From: Elusimicrobiota bacterium | GTDB lineage: Bacteria; Elusimicrobiota; Elusimicrobia; JACQPE01 | NCBI GenBank assembly: GCA_016180815.1 | Contig: JACPAN010000022.1 | Coordinates: forward strand, 1-63,450 | Reading direction: 5' to 3' | Length of the DNA: 63,450 nucleotides | In this document: positions 1 through 10,500 of the stretch, one piece after another | Position numbering within the stretch: position 1 is the first letter of the stretch | Layout: each line of letters starts with the position of its first letter | Program-made: the position numbers and the translations under genes | The notes under the pieces: model-generated | Told to the model about the DNA's origin: nothing | Seen by the model: the letters and a program-made list of their open reading frames with translations, nothing else | Database searches by the model: none

Positions 1-42
1 ATCGCTAATCCTTCGTTCGTTTCATCCCTTTATGCCGAACTC

Positions 43-1326
43 CTATAAGTTGAAATTTAAAACAATGCCGCTTTCGTAGAAAACGTTGCGGGTTGGGTAA
101 CTTTTATTAAGGCCGACTTTGTACGGCCCACCGAAGTAGCTGAAAATTTTTTCGTCCTTGACGTTTTGTTCGGGCGAGAAAAAATAATTAGCGCCGACAT
201 AAGCCTTTACCCATTTACCTGAAAATAATTCTATCCCGCCGCCGATGCTCGGAATCAAGCGTTCAGGATAGGATTGTTGCGATCTTTCGTGTCCAGTGCC
301 CCAGATTAATTCCGACCTTACGAAGGCAAATCCAATCCTTAAATAAGGAGATATAGGCCTCGGGTAGAAGAAATTTTTGGTTAAGGAGAAGGGTCCGAAA
401 AAACGAGTTCTTATTTCAGGAGCGGGAACTTTAATTGTCGCCGTAGAAAACGCTCCAACAAAGGTTCTGGTATTTTCAGAAGTAAAATCAGCATCTTTTT
501 GTGAATCTGAGTGAACACCCAAATGAGCCTGAATTTTCCAGCCGTCACGAAAACATAATTCCCAAATCCCCCCATAACCTTCGCTGGACCCTTCGGTTTC
601 TTGATTGGCATGTCTAAACGGCCTGGCTGAAGACGACCAGAATCCCATACTTATCGGTGAGCGGCGGCCGACGAATACCGCTTTATCACCGATGGCCGGC
701 CGAAAAGTGTTACGGAACTCTTCGGCGGGATGATAGAAAAGAGCCGTTGATTGAAAATCGCCGATACCGCGAGTTTCGATTTTTCCCTTGTACAGGCCGC
801 TGGTATCGTAGACGGCGTATACGTCCCGTTTGTCGACCTCATGGATTGAACCGCGGTCAATCAGAACATTTTTGTTTTGAATAGCCGTGATTTCTGCCAC
901 TTTTTTAGGGACGAAAGGCTTTCCTCTTAGACTTTTTCTCCAAGTGAATACCTTGGGTGATTCGACATCGAGGTGTCTGGCCGGTGTTTCACCGGGCGTG
1001 CCTGGGTCTGCGAATTGGGCATAGACTTTTTCGCCGACGTCGATTTTTAACTTTTTTGGGACGGAAGCCGTATAGTAATAAAGATTGCGTTTTTGGCTAA
1101 GCAAATCCCCGATGACAATGGGGATGCCGTCTTGTAAATAGATGGTTCCGCCCAGGACAAGTTTCCCATCCACCTCAAGGACCATATTGGTCGTATTTCC
1201 GTCGAATTCGATGCCGAGGACTTGACCAATTGGTACTGGCACTGGTGCCGAAAAACCTACAGATGGCGTTGAAAAGAATATTGCCATCGCCATCAGCAAC
1301 CTTCTGAAAGTGTAATGTCTGTCCAT
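43..1326 (-). CDS. Secreted protein with FlgT-C-like segment and C-terminal beta-rich domain
   Basis: 427 residues. The first ~26 form a Sec signal peptide (basic RRLL, hydrophobic stretch, cleavage near GFSAP). Residues ~145-200 alternate short strands (AEITAIQNKNVLIDRGS, then KGKIETRGIGD), resembling the small SH3-like domain seen at the C-terminus of FlgT-type proteins. The last ~190 residues are rich in alternating aromatic and glycine strands and end in VLNFNL, as in outer-membrane barrels. The likely location is periplasm or outer membrane. It lies 77 bases downstream of the next minus-strand gene and may be cotranscribed with it. The molecular role is unknown; the FlgT-like resemblance is by eye only. 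Confidence 0.8.
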   Translation of the reverse strand: MDRHYTFRRLLMAMAIFFSTPSVGFSAPVPVPIGQVLGIEFDGNTTNMVLEVDGKLVLGGTIYLQDGIPIVIGDLLSQKRNLYYYTASVPKKLKIDVGEKVYAQFADPGTPGETPARHLDVESPKVFTWRKSLRGKPFVPKKVAEITAIQNKNVLIDRGSIHEVDKRDVYAVYDTSGLYKGKIETRGIGDFQSTALFYHPAEEFRNTFRPAIGDKAVFVGRRSPISMGFWSSSARPFRHANQETEGSSEGYGGIWELCFRDGWKIQAHLGVHSDSQKDADFTSENTRTFVGAFSTATIKVPAPEIRTRFFGPFSLTKNFFYPRPISPYLRIGFAFVRSELIWGTGHERSQQSYPERLIPSIGGGIELFSGKWVKAYVGANYFFSPEQNVKDEKIFSYFGGPYKVGLNKSYPTRNVFYESGIVLNFNL

Positions 1327-1403
1327 GAAATATAGAATCTATTCATTTTTTTATAGATATTCAATTTCAACTGTAAAATTACTCATAAAAATTTTTTTCA
1401 TGT

Positions 1404-3083
1404 TTAAGGTTGTTGAGGGTTATCTTGGATTACGGGAGCATTCTCGTAGCCCTTCCGGATGCCATGAACAAGATAGTAGAACTTTGCATTAGATTGACCG
1501 CCTTTTAGCTCTTTGACTAAAATGTTGGACGATGTCGCGGCGGGGACGTAAAGCCCGTTGGAGTCGTCCATGGGCGTGACTTGAACGGTAACCGGGGCTT
1601 CTGCACTGGTGACCAGAGTAAAATGTTCAGGAAGTTGTATGAGAGCCTCACCATTGGCAAGCTGGGCGGAACCCCGGACAAATGTTCCTACGTCGGAACC
1701 TTCCAAGCTGTAATAACGTATTTGTTTATTTGGGTAGTTAGGATGAGTTTGAACAAAACTCTTAGTGCCCGATGCATCAATACTGCCGGTTACCAAGTTG
1801 GAAGATTGAAGACCCCCCTGAAAGAATCCAGCACCTCGAACGCTTAATCCATCAAATATACCGTCCGGCAAAAGATGAGCCTCGCCGCGAATTACCACGG
1901 GACCATTGATATCTAAAAATCTGATAGGCGAAGCGGTTCCGATGCCGACATTGCCATCGGAAATAATTCGCATTCTTTCCACGTCGCCGACCAAAAATCT
2001 CAAATACCTCGGGTTAGAGCTCCGGCCTTCGATCTTGGTTCCGTCGAGCCCCCATTTGAGCGTTTGGACATCGGGAATCCTGATATCGCCAATAACATGA
2101 AGGGCGGACTGCGGGTTTGCGGTTCCGATGCCTATTGCGCCGTTGACGATTAATCCTCCGACGGTCAGACCTGATGACGTGGTATTGCCGCGATTGGTGA
2201 CTGATTGAAGGGTGTCCGTTTCCGCCGTGATTCCGACGTTATCAACATTGTCTGAGAAGCCCGCGGGGATGCCGGTAATTGAAGTCCATGGGAGGCTGGT
2301 GGTCATCGGAAATGAGGTGCGACAGTCTCCTGAGAGGCAAATACCCGCATTAAAGGATTGTTGTGCGCTCCAGGTGTTGGCGCTGCCTAAATTCAGGGAT
2401 ATGGTTCTGTCCGCGCTTAAGTCCCCGCCGCCGGTCAGCCCGGTTCCTGCGGCAATGGAGCGCGATGACGGGGCTTTTGAGTTTAATTGAGTTTGAATAT
2501 TGGAGGAAACACCGCTTAAATGTCCCAATTCGGTTGTGGTGACGGCGCCGGCGTTTAAATTTCCTGTGCTGCCTGAAGTTAAGACGCGATTGGCCGTTAA
2601 ATTTGAAGCGGAAAGGCTCGCGGCTGAGAGCGCGCCCGCCACCGTTAAATTGCCTTCCGCCGTGGCGTTGGGCTCAAGTTTATTAGCTTTGTCCGATTTG
2701 AGGGCAAAGGGGACGGATTGGAGCTTGATTCTGGGAACAAGCGGAGTCTCGCTTGATATTTGAGTTTGAAGGTAGCGATTGGGGGCTGAAATGACGGAGG
2801 AGGGCAAAGGGCTGACGGCGCCTAAAGCCAATTGAAAATTTCCTCCTCTGGTGGTCACGGTGCGCTGCTCCTGCCAGAGCAGATTGCCCATGCCCACGGT
2901 TTCCGAGTCCCAGATGGAGAATGTGATCGGGTAGGAGCCATCGGGCTTATTGACGCCGACGTTATCCGTTAGGCGCGATTGAATATTGATGGCTTGGGGC
3001 ACGTCCTGGGCGAAAACGTTGGAGACACCGCATGTGCCGACATAGATTACAATCAAGGCGAGACGATCATTTGAAAATTTCAT
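1404..3083 (-). CDS. Secreted tail-fibre-like surface protein
   Basis: 559 residues with an N-terminal signal peptide (cleavage near VFAQD). Residues ~30-115 are a compact beta domain that begins with a YPITFSIWD-type strand. A long low-complexity region rich in Ala, Ser, Thr and Leu follows (repeated LTVAGAL, SASNLTA-type units). Next come the repeats GIGTANPQSALHVIGD and GIGTASPIRFLDINGP, typical of phage tail-fibre and bacterial fibre shafts. No self-cleaving chaperone domain is visible at the C-terminus. It is probably an exported fibrous surface protein. This architecture is common in environmental bacterial genomes, and no phage genes surround it. Confidence 0.8.
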   Translation of the reverse strand: MKFSNDRLALIVIYVGTCGVSNVFAQDVPQAINIQSRLTDNVGVNKPDGSYPITFSIWDSETVGMGNLLWQEQRTVTTRGGNFQLALGAVSPLPSSVISAPNRYLQTQISSETPLVPRIKLQSVPFALKSDKANKLEPNATAEGNLTVAGALSAASLSASNLTANRVLTSGSTGNLNAGAVTTTELGHLSGVSSNIQTQLNSKAPSSRSIAAGTGLTGGGDLSADRTISLNLGSANTWSAQQSFNAGICLSGDCRTSFPMTTSLPWTSITGIPAGFSDNVDNVGITAETDTLQSVTNRGNTTSSGLTVGGLIVNGAIGIGTANPQSALHVIGDIRIPDVQTLKWGLDGTKIEGRSSNPRYLRFLVGDVERMRIISDGNVGIGTASPIRFLDINGPVVIRGEAHLLPDGIFDGLSVRGAGFFQGGLQSSNLVTGSIDASGTKSFVQTHPNYPNKQIRYYSLEGSDVGTFVRGSAQLANGEALIQLPEHFTLVTSAEAPVTVQVTPMDDSNGLYVPAATSSNILVKELKGGQSNAKFYYLVHGIRKGYENAPVIQDNPQQP

Positions 3084-3222
3084 TTCTTAACCCCCATCGC
3101 GAAGCTTCGCCGAATAAACCCTTCGACTTGTTAAATTTTTAGCCCCAGACTTGATACGAATCCAGTCAAAAAAAAGTCAAAACGCGGGGGGTCGGGTTGG
3201 CGGCCTGGGTCTCAGAAAAAGT

Positions 3223-3951
3223 TCAGCGTTTAGGCGAAGCGAGGTCTTCGGAAAGTTTTGTATCGAAACGATAACCGTCGTAGGCTACGGTTTTGATCAA
3301 CTCTTTAAAATCGCCCAATTTCCGATGAAGAATAGCGATGCGCGCATTGAGATTATGATCAAAGCGGGGGTAAGCGTCGTGGTTTTGCCTGATTCTCCAG
3401 CATTTTAAGATCAGTTCCTGGCGCGTGGCAATGTCTCCGCGTTTGACCATGATCGGACGCACGATGCTGAATTCGGTTCTCGTGAGTTGGATAGCGCTGA
3501 TATCGGAAATTTCCAGGAGACGCGAGGGATGAAGCGTCACATAACCTATGGCCAACACCCCATCGCCGTTTTTTTCCAAGCGCGCTTGGTTAAGTTTGGC
3601 GGCGATCCGAACTTCGAGAAGTTTCAAATTGGACGATTTGACGATGAATTCGCTGTTGCCCGAGCTCAGAACGTATTTTGCGGCGCCAGCGTCCTCATTA
3701 GCCGTCAACATGAAAATAGGAACATGTTTGGTAGCCGGATAGAGCCGCAACATTTTGAAAATATCCAAGCCGCTTTTATGACCCAACTTCAAATCCAATA
3801 AAATCAGGGCATAGTGTCCGGTTTTGGCTAGTTCCAAGGCCTCGCGGCTTGTCCACGCCAGGTCGAGCTCGTAGCCGTGGCTCGTCAAAAACTCGCGAAC
3901 TAATTCGGGCCAGTTTTCATCATCGTCGATGAGAAGAATTTTATCGCTCAT
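3223..3951 (-). CDS. Two-component response regulator, OmpR-like
   Basis: 242 residues. The receiver domain (1-120) has the acidic triad DDD at 9-11, phosphoacceptor Asp53 in LLDLKLG, Thr83 in MLTANED and Lys105 in EFIVKSS, so all the key phosphotransfer residues are present. Residues ~135-235 form a divergent winged-helix output domain (QLTRTEFSIVRPIM, then ARIAILHRKLGD and YDGYRF), as in OmpR/PhoB proteins. It is an orphan: no histidine kinase lies next to it. It is divergent from mtnA across ~215 bases, and its target genes are unknown. It could control the two surface-protein genes downstream on the same strand. Confidence 0.88.
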   Translation of the reverse strand: MSDKILLIDDDENWPELVREFLTSHGYELDLAWTSREALELAKTGHYALILLDLKLGHKSGLDIFKMLRLYPATKHVPIFMLTANEDAGAAKYVLSSGNSEFIVKSSNLKLLEVRIAAKLNQARLEKNGDGVLAIGYVTLHPSRLLEISDISAIQLTRTEFSIVRPIMVKRGDIATRQELILKCWRIRQNHDAYPRFDHNLNARIAILHRKLGDFKELIKTVAYDGYRFDTKLSEDLASPKR

Positions 3952-4167
3952 GATGACCCCACCCCGTTTCGTAAAAATTAAAAAGCCGCTCTCCTCGTGG
4001 TATTGGTTTAAGCCTAACCTGGGCTCTGAATTTTTGCAAGGCCGAAGTCTTTTCTAAATGGAATGACGGTAGAATAGATTATTAAGGATTTTATTTTTTT
4101 GGTTGAAATCTTCAGTACGGTTAAGGTAAAGCTGGCGGAGCTTGCTGAAATTTCAAACAATACATTT

Positions 4168-5232
4168 ATGAAGGCACGCAGACCTAGGCCGCCGATCGAG
4201 CCGATTCAATGGACGCGCTCCGGGATTTTTTTGTTGGATCAGCGGCTTCTGCCATCGAAGGAACGCTATGTGCGCATTCGCTCCTTAAAGGAAGCGGTTT
4301 GGGCGATTAAAGAAATGGTGGTGCGCGGCGCCCCGGCCATCGGTGTGACCGCGGCTTTGGCCCTAGCGCTTGAGGCTCGCAAACAGCGCGTTTCCGGCGG
4401 GAAATTTTTGAGCGTTTTTGCAGGTTGGAGCCGGACTTTGGGCAAGAGCCGGCCCACGGCCGTGAATTTAAGAAATGCTTTGGACTATATGCAAGCCGCG
4501 GCCCGGACGCTTGTCAACCAAAATGGGATGCCTGTGGCCAGGGGTTTGGAACATGCCGCATTGAAATACCTTGAGGATGATTTGGCCGCCAATTACGCAT
4601 TGAATTGTCATGGGGTGGCTTTGGTAAAGAAATTAAGCCGCGGCCAGGGGCCGGTAAACATATTGACGATTTGCAATACCGGGTCGCTGGCGACTTCGGG
4701 TTTCGGTACGGCTCTGGGCGTGATTCAGGAGGCGTTCCGTCGGGGGCGGCGCGTGCATGTCTATGCCTGCGAAACAAGGCCGTGGCTTCAGGGCAGCCGT
4801 TTGACCACCTGGGAGTTGAAGAAATCCGGAATTTCCCATACCCTGATCGCGGACGGAGCCGCCGCTTTTTTAATGAAGCGGACCGGCGTTGATTTGGTGA
4901 TCACCGGCGCGGACCGCATCACGCGTCAAGGCGACGTGGCCAATAAAATCGGCACTTATGCCCTGGCGGTTTTGGCGCGGCAGCACGGCGTTCCTTTTTA
5001 TGTGGCGGCGCCCATGACCACGTTCGACCCATCGTTGAACAGCGGCGACGATATAACCATCGAGGAACGCAAACCCGAAGAATTGACTTTTTTGAGAGGG
5101 GTTCCTTTGGCTCCGGCTAAAACCAAAGCCTGGAATCCTGTTTTTGACGTCACCCCCGCCTCCTTAGTGCGGGCTTATGTGACGGAGAAAGGAATACTGA
5201 AGGCCGGGGACATCGCGGGCTTGATGGCCTGA
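4168..5232 (+). CDS. mtnA: S-methyl-5-thioribose-1-phosphate isomerase
   Basis: This is the aldose-ketose isomerase of the methionine salvage pathway (5-methylthioribose-1-phosphate to the ribulose form). From ATG 4168 it is 354 residues, the usual family length. Visible family motifs are VVRGAPAIGVTAAL near the N-terminus, the catalytic-Cys segment TICNTGSLATSGFGTALG, the ETRPWLQGSRLT loop, and the catalytic-Asp segment ITGADRI followed by NKIGTYALAVLA. An upstream in-frame TTG at 4099 has an AAGGA ten bases before it and would add 23 residues, so the start is not certain. No other salvage gene (mtnP, mtnB, mtnC) is in the window. It converges on pckA with only 6 bases between. Confidence 0.93.
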   Translation: MKARRPRPPIEPIQWTRSGIFLLDQRLLPSKERYVRIRSLKEAVWAIKEMVVRGAPAIGVTAALALALEARKQRVSGGKFLSVFAGWSRTLGKSRPTAVNLRNALDYMQAAARTLVNQNGMPVARGLEHAALKYLEDDLAANYALNCHGVALVKKLSRGQGPVNILTICNTGSLATSGFGTALGVIQEAFRRGRRVHVYACETRPWLQGSRLTTWELKKSGISHTLIADGAAAFLMKRTGVDLVITGADRITRQGDVANKIGTYALAVLARQHGVPFYVAAPMTTFDPSLNSGDDITIEERKPEELTFLRGVPLAPAKTKAWNPVFDVTPASLVRAYVTEKGILKAGDIAGLMA

Positions 5233-5238
5233 GGGCTT

Positions 5239-6822
5239 TTAATTCGTCGGTAATTCGAAGCGATAGCGGGCCAGGAATTCAGACCGTTCAGTTTTGAGTT
5301 CCTGGGTCAATTGTTGATAGGCGGCGCTGCTGTAGTAGCGGCGCGGGTCGTAATCAGCGGACCAAGACGACAGATCGGGAACCTTAACGGCTGTTTCGTA
5401 GCCCCAGTCCGAATCTTTGGTCCAGGAAATGGCATTTCTTGAAACCATCTCGATGATTTTGGATGAGACCTGCTGCGTGATTTTTTTGGGCGGTAAATTT
5501 TGATCCCCGTTTTTGCCCAGGGAACCGGTATTTAAGAGGAAACATTCGATGCTGTTGGCTTGAATAATGTCCCCGATGCGTTTTCCTTCTTCATCCTCGC
5601 GTCCGATGATGAAGGGATTGAAGCCGACCTCATGCTTGGGCTGACCGGCTTTTGTCGGGTCGCCGGCGGATGTTTCGATGGATTCCCCCAGCATGAAATA
5701 CGCCGCGGCTTGCCGTGGCGTCAGTTTGGCCACCGGCGGAACAATGGTGTCGCGGCGCGTGATAAAGAAAATCTTGTGGACTTTATTGAGATTGATTTCA
5801 TCCGAGGAGCCCGGAATTTTGCGGCGGATGGCCAGGGCCCGGCCGTTGGTGCCCCGCGAAAAATTCAAAAATTCGGGCATTTTGGACTTTTCATTAACGC
5901 TGACATTTTCAAAAACCGTGCCGGGATCAAGCAGCGCCAGATCAATGCCGGGCTGGGTGTCTTTGGAAACGCCTTCAGTTTTAACGTAAAAATTGTCTTC
6001 CGTTCCAAGGGCTTCGCCGGTTGTGGTCATCCAGACGATGTCGTCTTGAAGCAGTTCAATGCCTTCCGGGGTCTTCAGACCATGGCTTTCGAGCGTCAGC
6101 GTGGTTTTGCCCGTGCCGGAGAGTCCAAATAACAGAACGCCGATATTCTCAAGGGCGCCGGAGGCGTTCTTGAGCTTTAAAATTTTGCTGCCGGCATGAA
6201 GCCCCAAGCCGCCGGCTTTTTTCATTTGATACATGGCTTGGCGTAGGAAGGACATTTTGACTTCGCCGACATAATCCGTGCCGAAAATATAGGTTTTACC
6301 CTCATCCGCGCGCACGAAAATTCCTTTGGGCCCGATTTTATTCGTGCCGTTGGCGCTCGGGAAGGCCTCGGGCCAGTTAGGGATGTCGATGGTCAGGAAA
6401 TCGGGTTTTGTCTGCGGGTCCCTTTGGCTGGGAGAAGCCTCAAATAGAGTTTCGGACCATAAGAGAGCGATGCGCGCATATTCCTTGGGGATTAAAAGGC
6501 GGCAATGCCACGTTTTACGATTGTTGTTGCCGATGACCCGGTCGATTTGAATTAATTCGAGCTGAGGCAGAATTTTTTCGAGCATGTCCTCGGCGTAGCG
6601 GACGGCGTCCGGATTCGCGGGCGTTTGCCCGAGGCCGAGCGGACGGTCGGCAAGCATTTGCGTGCTGGAGGCCGAGCGGGAAGCGGATTTCAAGGTGAAA
6701 TAAGCCGGAGCGCCGTAAGCCGTGGTTGTTTCTTCGCGTTGGGAGAGCCGCCGCAATTCGTTGCGGCCCGGGTTGTTTAAAATTTTGAGCGGTGTCTTCA
6801 AAGCTAAAGCCATCATGAACAA
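5239..6822 (-). CDS. pckA: Phosphoenolpyruvate carboxykinase (ATP), divergent
   Basis: 527 residues. It converts oxaloacetate and ATP to phosphoenolpyruvate, ADP and CO2 in gluconeogenesis. The P-loop GLSGTGKTT lies at about residue 232. The metal-binding segment usually written GDDEHGW is here LLQDDIVWM. Further family landmarks are FENV, the strand ending PPVAKLTPRQAAAYF, and LLNTGSLGKNG near the nucleotide site. The P-loop and overall order fit the ATP family, but several loops differ from textbook enzymes, so this is a remote family member. The first ~45 residues are Arg/Ser-rich and may not all be translated; MFMMALALK offers several Met codons. The next gene in the same direction begins only 7 bases upstream. 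Confidence 0.88.
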   Translation of the reverse strand: MFMMALALKTPLKILNNPGRNELRRLSQREETTTAYGAPAYFTLKSASRSASSTQMLADRPLGLGQTPANPDAVRYAEDMLEKILPQLELIQIDRVIGNNNRKTWHCRLLIPKEYARIALLWSETLFEASPSQRDPQTKPDFLTIDIPNWPEAFPSANGTNKIGPKGIFVRADEGKTYIFGTDYVGEVKMSFLRQAMYQMKKAGGLGLHAGSKILKLKNASGALENIGVLLFGLSGTGKTTLTLESHGLKTPEGIELLQDDIVWMTTTGEALGTEDNFYVKTEGVSKDTQPGIDLALLDPGTVFENVSVNEKSKMPEFLNFSRGTNGRALAIRRKIPGSSDEINLNKVHKIFFITRRDTIVPPVAKLTPRQAAAYFMLGESIETSAGDPTKAGQPKHEVGFNPFIIGREDEEGKRIGDIIQANSIECFLLNTGSLGKNGDQNLPPKKITQQVSSKIIEMVSRNAISWTKDSDWGYETAVKVPDLSSWSADYDPRRYYSSAAYQQLTQELKTERSEFLARYRFELPTN

Positions 6823-6828
6823 TTTTAC

Positions 6829-7581
6829 CTAAAAACTGGTTAAGTATCGAACATCGATGATGCGTTCCGGACGGCGCAAATCGCTTGAATTTTGATGGGT
6901 TTGCCGGCCCAGGATATCCCGGACATGAAAGCCCATTTGCACGAAAGGCGACAAGAACAGATTGGCCCCGCCGTTTAGACGGTTCCAGCGGGTGTGATGA
7001 ATATTGTCGTATTCGGCCAAGAACGCGATCATGCCGCCCGGCGGCACCCAGGTTAAATTGGTGAACGCGCGGATGGAATCTTGCTCAAAATCCGAGACAT
7101 TGGCGCCGGCCGTCCATTCAAGTCCGCGCCAAAGCACTTCCTGGGTCAGGGCCAGGTAGAGCCCGCGTTCGGGCTCGCCGTATTCCTTGGTGATTTTGTC
7201 GTAGCGATAACCTTGGCTGTCGTAGCCGATGGCCGCGGCCGGGAGGTACCGGTCGCCGTCGTAAAAACGGAATTTCATTTGAAGCTCCGGCCGTTGAAGG
7301 TCGATATTCCCATGGCCGATATAATTGTCGAGCTGCAGCGAGGCGCCCAGCATCAGGCGCTGAAACACGCCGAAGGAAACGCTGGGCAACAACCCTCCTT
7401 TATTGAAAAAGCGTGAGGAGAAGGCGAATCCGCCGTAATCCAAGACCTCGGCGTTGGGGCTGTCGATGGCGCTGTAGAGAGCCAACGGGCGCGAGGCCCG
7501 GATGCGTTTGGCCGGAGGCTCTTGGGCCAAAAGGGGCGCGGTCAAAAAAACCAGGATCGCGGCTGATGCTTTGATGCTCAT
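6829..7581 (-). CDS. Secreted YjbH-like outer-membrane protein
   Basis: 250 residues from the ATG at 7581, which overlaps the dnaE stop codon as ATGA. An upstream in-frame extension would lie inside dnaE and lacks signal-peptide character, so I chose this start. The protein begins with a clear signal peptide (SIKASAAILVFLTAPLLAQ). It continues with paired beta strands such as GGFAFSSRFF, FQRLMLGASLQLDNYIG, PAAAIGYDSQGY and FLAEYDNIHH, and ends in LTSF. These resemble YjbH-family lipoprotein barrels and similar exopolysaccharide-associated outer-membrane proteins. Function unknown. The overlap implies translational coupling with dnaE, an unusual partner. Confidence 0.8.
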   Translation of the reverse strand: MSIKASAAILVFLTAPLLAQEPPAKRIRASRPLALYSAIDSPNAEVLDYGGFAFSSRFFNKGGLLPSVSFGVFQRLMLGASLQLDNYIGHGNIDLQRPELQMKFRFYDGDRYLPAAAIGYDSQGYRYDKITKEYGEPERGLYLALTQEVLWRGLEWTAGANVSDFEQDSIRAFTNLTWVPPGGMIAFLAEYDNIHHTRWNRLNGGANLFLSPFVQMGFHVRDILGRQTHQNSSDLRRPERIIDVRYLTSF

Positions 7582-10500
7582 GAAAATCTTTTGCGTTCCC
7601 GTTCCGGCGGGGCCTGGGCGACCATGAGCAGGGTGTTTTCGTCCAGGGACGCTTGCTCGAGTTTTTCCCATAAAACTTTTTCCATTTTAATTTTTCGGGG
7701 GAACTCGACGCGGAGATCCGGAGCTTGCCCGTTGAAGGTTTTATCGCCGGTTAAAAATACAACGGTCGATCCCTCTGGGGCTTCTTCAAGATGCCCGCGG
7801 ATTTTTTGCCAGGAAGGCTCTTCCAGGGCGCCGAGCGCGATTTGCAGCTGCGCGACGCGCGTGTTCAAAAATTGTTCGACCGGGATCACGTCATCGAGCA
7901 GAATTTCCTCGGCCAGGGCGTTGTCGGCTCCCGTTTCCTCATTATTATTGCCGGCATTGCTCACGCTGCGGGATACCCGGCCCGAGACCACGATAATGGT
8001 CCCTTGTTTCAGTAGTTCGGGCGGGATTTGAGCGTAAGTCCGCGGAAAAAGAACCGTTTCAATCGTGCCCGTCAAATCTTCCAGCTTCATGCGGGCCCAG
8101 GCTTGACCCGTTTTTTTGGAAATTTGTTTCTTGACGGCGCCGGCCATACCGATGATCTGTACGCGCGTTTCATCGCGCATGGTTTTAACCTGGGCCACGG
8201 CGGGCAAGCGCGAGGCAGCCAGAAATTTTTTCCACCGGTTCAACGGATGCACGGACAGGTACATGCCGAGGACCTCTTTTTCCCAGTGCAGGATGTCCTC
8301 GTCGTTATTTTTGGTTTTGGGGCGCGGACCGATGGTTTCGCCCAGATCAAACAGCATGTCCCCTTCCTGTTTGGTGTAGAACTCGGTCAAGAAATCGATG
8401 TCTTGGACGAATTGTCCCCGTTTGACGGCCGCATGATCGCCGTCCAAACATTTGTCCAGGGCGCCTGATTTACCCAGAGATTCCAGAACTTTTTTATTGA
8501 TCAATTCTTTGGGGACGCGCTTGAAGAGATCTTCGACGTCTTTATAAGGGCCGCCTTTTTTGCGTTCCGCGACGATGGCCTCAGCCGACGCTTCCCCTAC
8601 GTTTTTGATCGCCAAGAGGCCGAAGCGGATATGATTATCCTCGATGGAAAATTTTTCTTCGGAAAAATTGACGGACGGCGGCAAAGTGGCGAAGCCCATG
8701 CCTTTGGCCTCATCCAAGTACGTGGCGACTTTGTTTTCTTTATCCTCCGAACCCATGGCCGTGCGTCCGATTTCGCTGATGGCCAAGGCGGTCATAAATT
8801 CGATCGGATAATTGGCCTTCAGGTAAGCGGTTTGATAGGCCACGATGCCGTAGGCCGCGGAGTGGCTTTTGTTGAAGGCGTAATGGCCGAAATCTTTCAG
8901 GTCCTCGTAAAGTTTTTTGGCGAAACCGGGTTGGGCATTGTTTTTAATGGCGCCTTCCACGAATTTGGCTTCCATTTTGTTCAGTTCTGCGGGGATTTTT
9001 TTGCCCATGGCTTTTCTGAGCTTGTCCGCTTCCCCGGCCGTGAACCCGGCCAATTGCTTGGCGATTTCCATGACCTGCTCTTGATAGACGCAGATGCCGT
9101 AGGTTTCTTTCAAAATGGCTTCCAGCGCAGGGTGCTCATAGCGCACGGGCGAGGTCCCGTGTTTGCGGGCGCAGAACTCATCGATCCATTTCATGGGTCC
9201 CGGGCGAAAGAGGGCGATCAGGGCGATGATATCCGTGAGTTTGGAGGGGTTGAGCTTGATGAGCAAGTCCCTCATGCCGCGCGATTCCAGTTGAAAAACG
9301 CCGCCGGTTTGAGCCCGGCTCAAGAGTTCGTAAGTTTTGGGGTCATCAAGAGGGATCGTGTTGATGTCGACGGCAATGCCGCAGTGCCGTTGGACCAGTT
9401 CGATTGTTTTTTGAATGACGGTGAGGGTTCTTAAGCCCAGAAAATCGACTTTAAGCAACCCGAGCTTGACCAACGATTCATCATTGAATCCGGTGGTGAC
9501 CATTCCGCTGGTCGGGTTTTTATACATGGGCGCGTAACGCGTGACCGGCTGCTTGGTGATGACCGTGCCCGCGGCATGGACGCCGGTGTGCCGGCGCACG
9601 CCTTCAAGCTTAATAGCCAAGGGCAAAATTCGCTGCGCCGAAGGGCTGGCTTCCACGGTTGAGCGGAATTCCTGGTTCGTTTCCATGGCCTGTTTGATGC
9701 CCAAGCCGTGCGGAATGGATTTGGCGATTTTGTCCACCTCGGATAAGGGAACGTCCAGCACGCGGCCCACGTCGCGGATCACGGCGCGGCTTTGCATGGT
9801 GCCGAAAGTGATGATTTGGGCGACGTTGGTGAACCCGTATTTTCCCTTGACGTATTCGATCACCAATTCACGGCCCTCATCGGAAAAATCGATGTCCAAA
9901 TCAGGCATGGTCCTGCGGTCCGGATTCAAGAAACGTTCAAAGAGCAGGCCGTATTTAATGGGGTCCACGCTGGTGATTTCAAGCAAATAGCTGACCAAGG
10001 AGCCGGCGCCCGATCCCCGGCCCGGTCCCACGGGAACATTGCTGCGGCGCGCAAAATGGATAAAATCCCAAACGATCAAAAAGTATCCGGGGAAGCCCAT
10101 TTTTTTGATGACGCCGAGTTCATAGGTCAGGCGCTCTTGATAGCTTTGAGGGGCGCCGGACGGAAAACTTTTTTTCATTCCTTCGCGGCAGAGATGCTCA
10201 AGATAACTTTCTTGGGTGAAGCCTTCCGGAACATGATAATCGGGCAAATGCAGCTCGTTGAAGGATAATTTGATGCCCCCCGCCATGTTGGCGACTTTGA
10301 CGGCATTGGCCAGGAACTCGGGATTTTGGCCGAACACTTTTTCCATTTCTTCGGGCGATTTGTAATAGAACTCCTGGCTCGCGTAACGCATGCGGACCTG
10401 ATCCGTCACTTTTTTGCCGGTGCCGATGCACAATAAAGCGTCATGGGCCTGGGCTTCGTCTTTGAGAAAGTAGTGGCAGTCGTTGGTGGCTACGATGGGG

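Noticed and set aside
657-884. Plus-strand open frames within 43-1326
   Set aside because: They lie antisense to a gene with signal peptide and coherent beta structure and show no protein-like composition.
1404-3083. Prophage tail-fibre gene
   Set aside because: Fibre-like repeats are present, but no other phage structural, integrase or lysis genes are near.
8631-9434. Long antisense open frame opposite dnaE
   Set aside because: It mirrors a highly conserved polymerase sequence in a GC-rich codon context; no start signal or family similarity.
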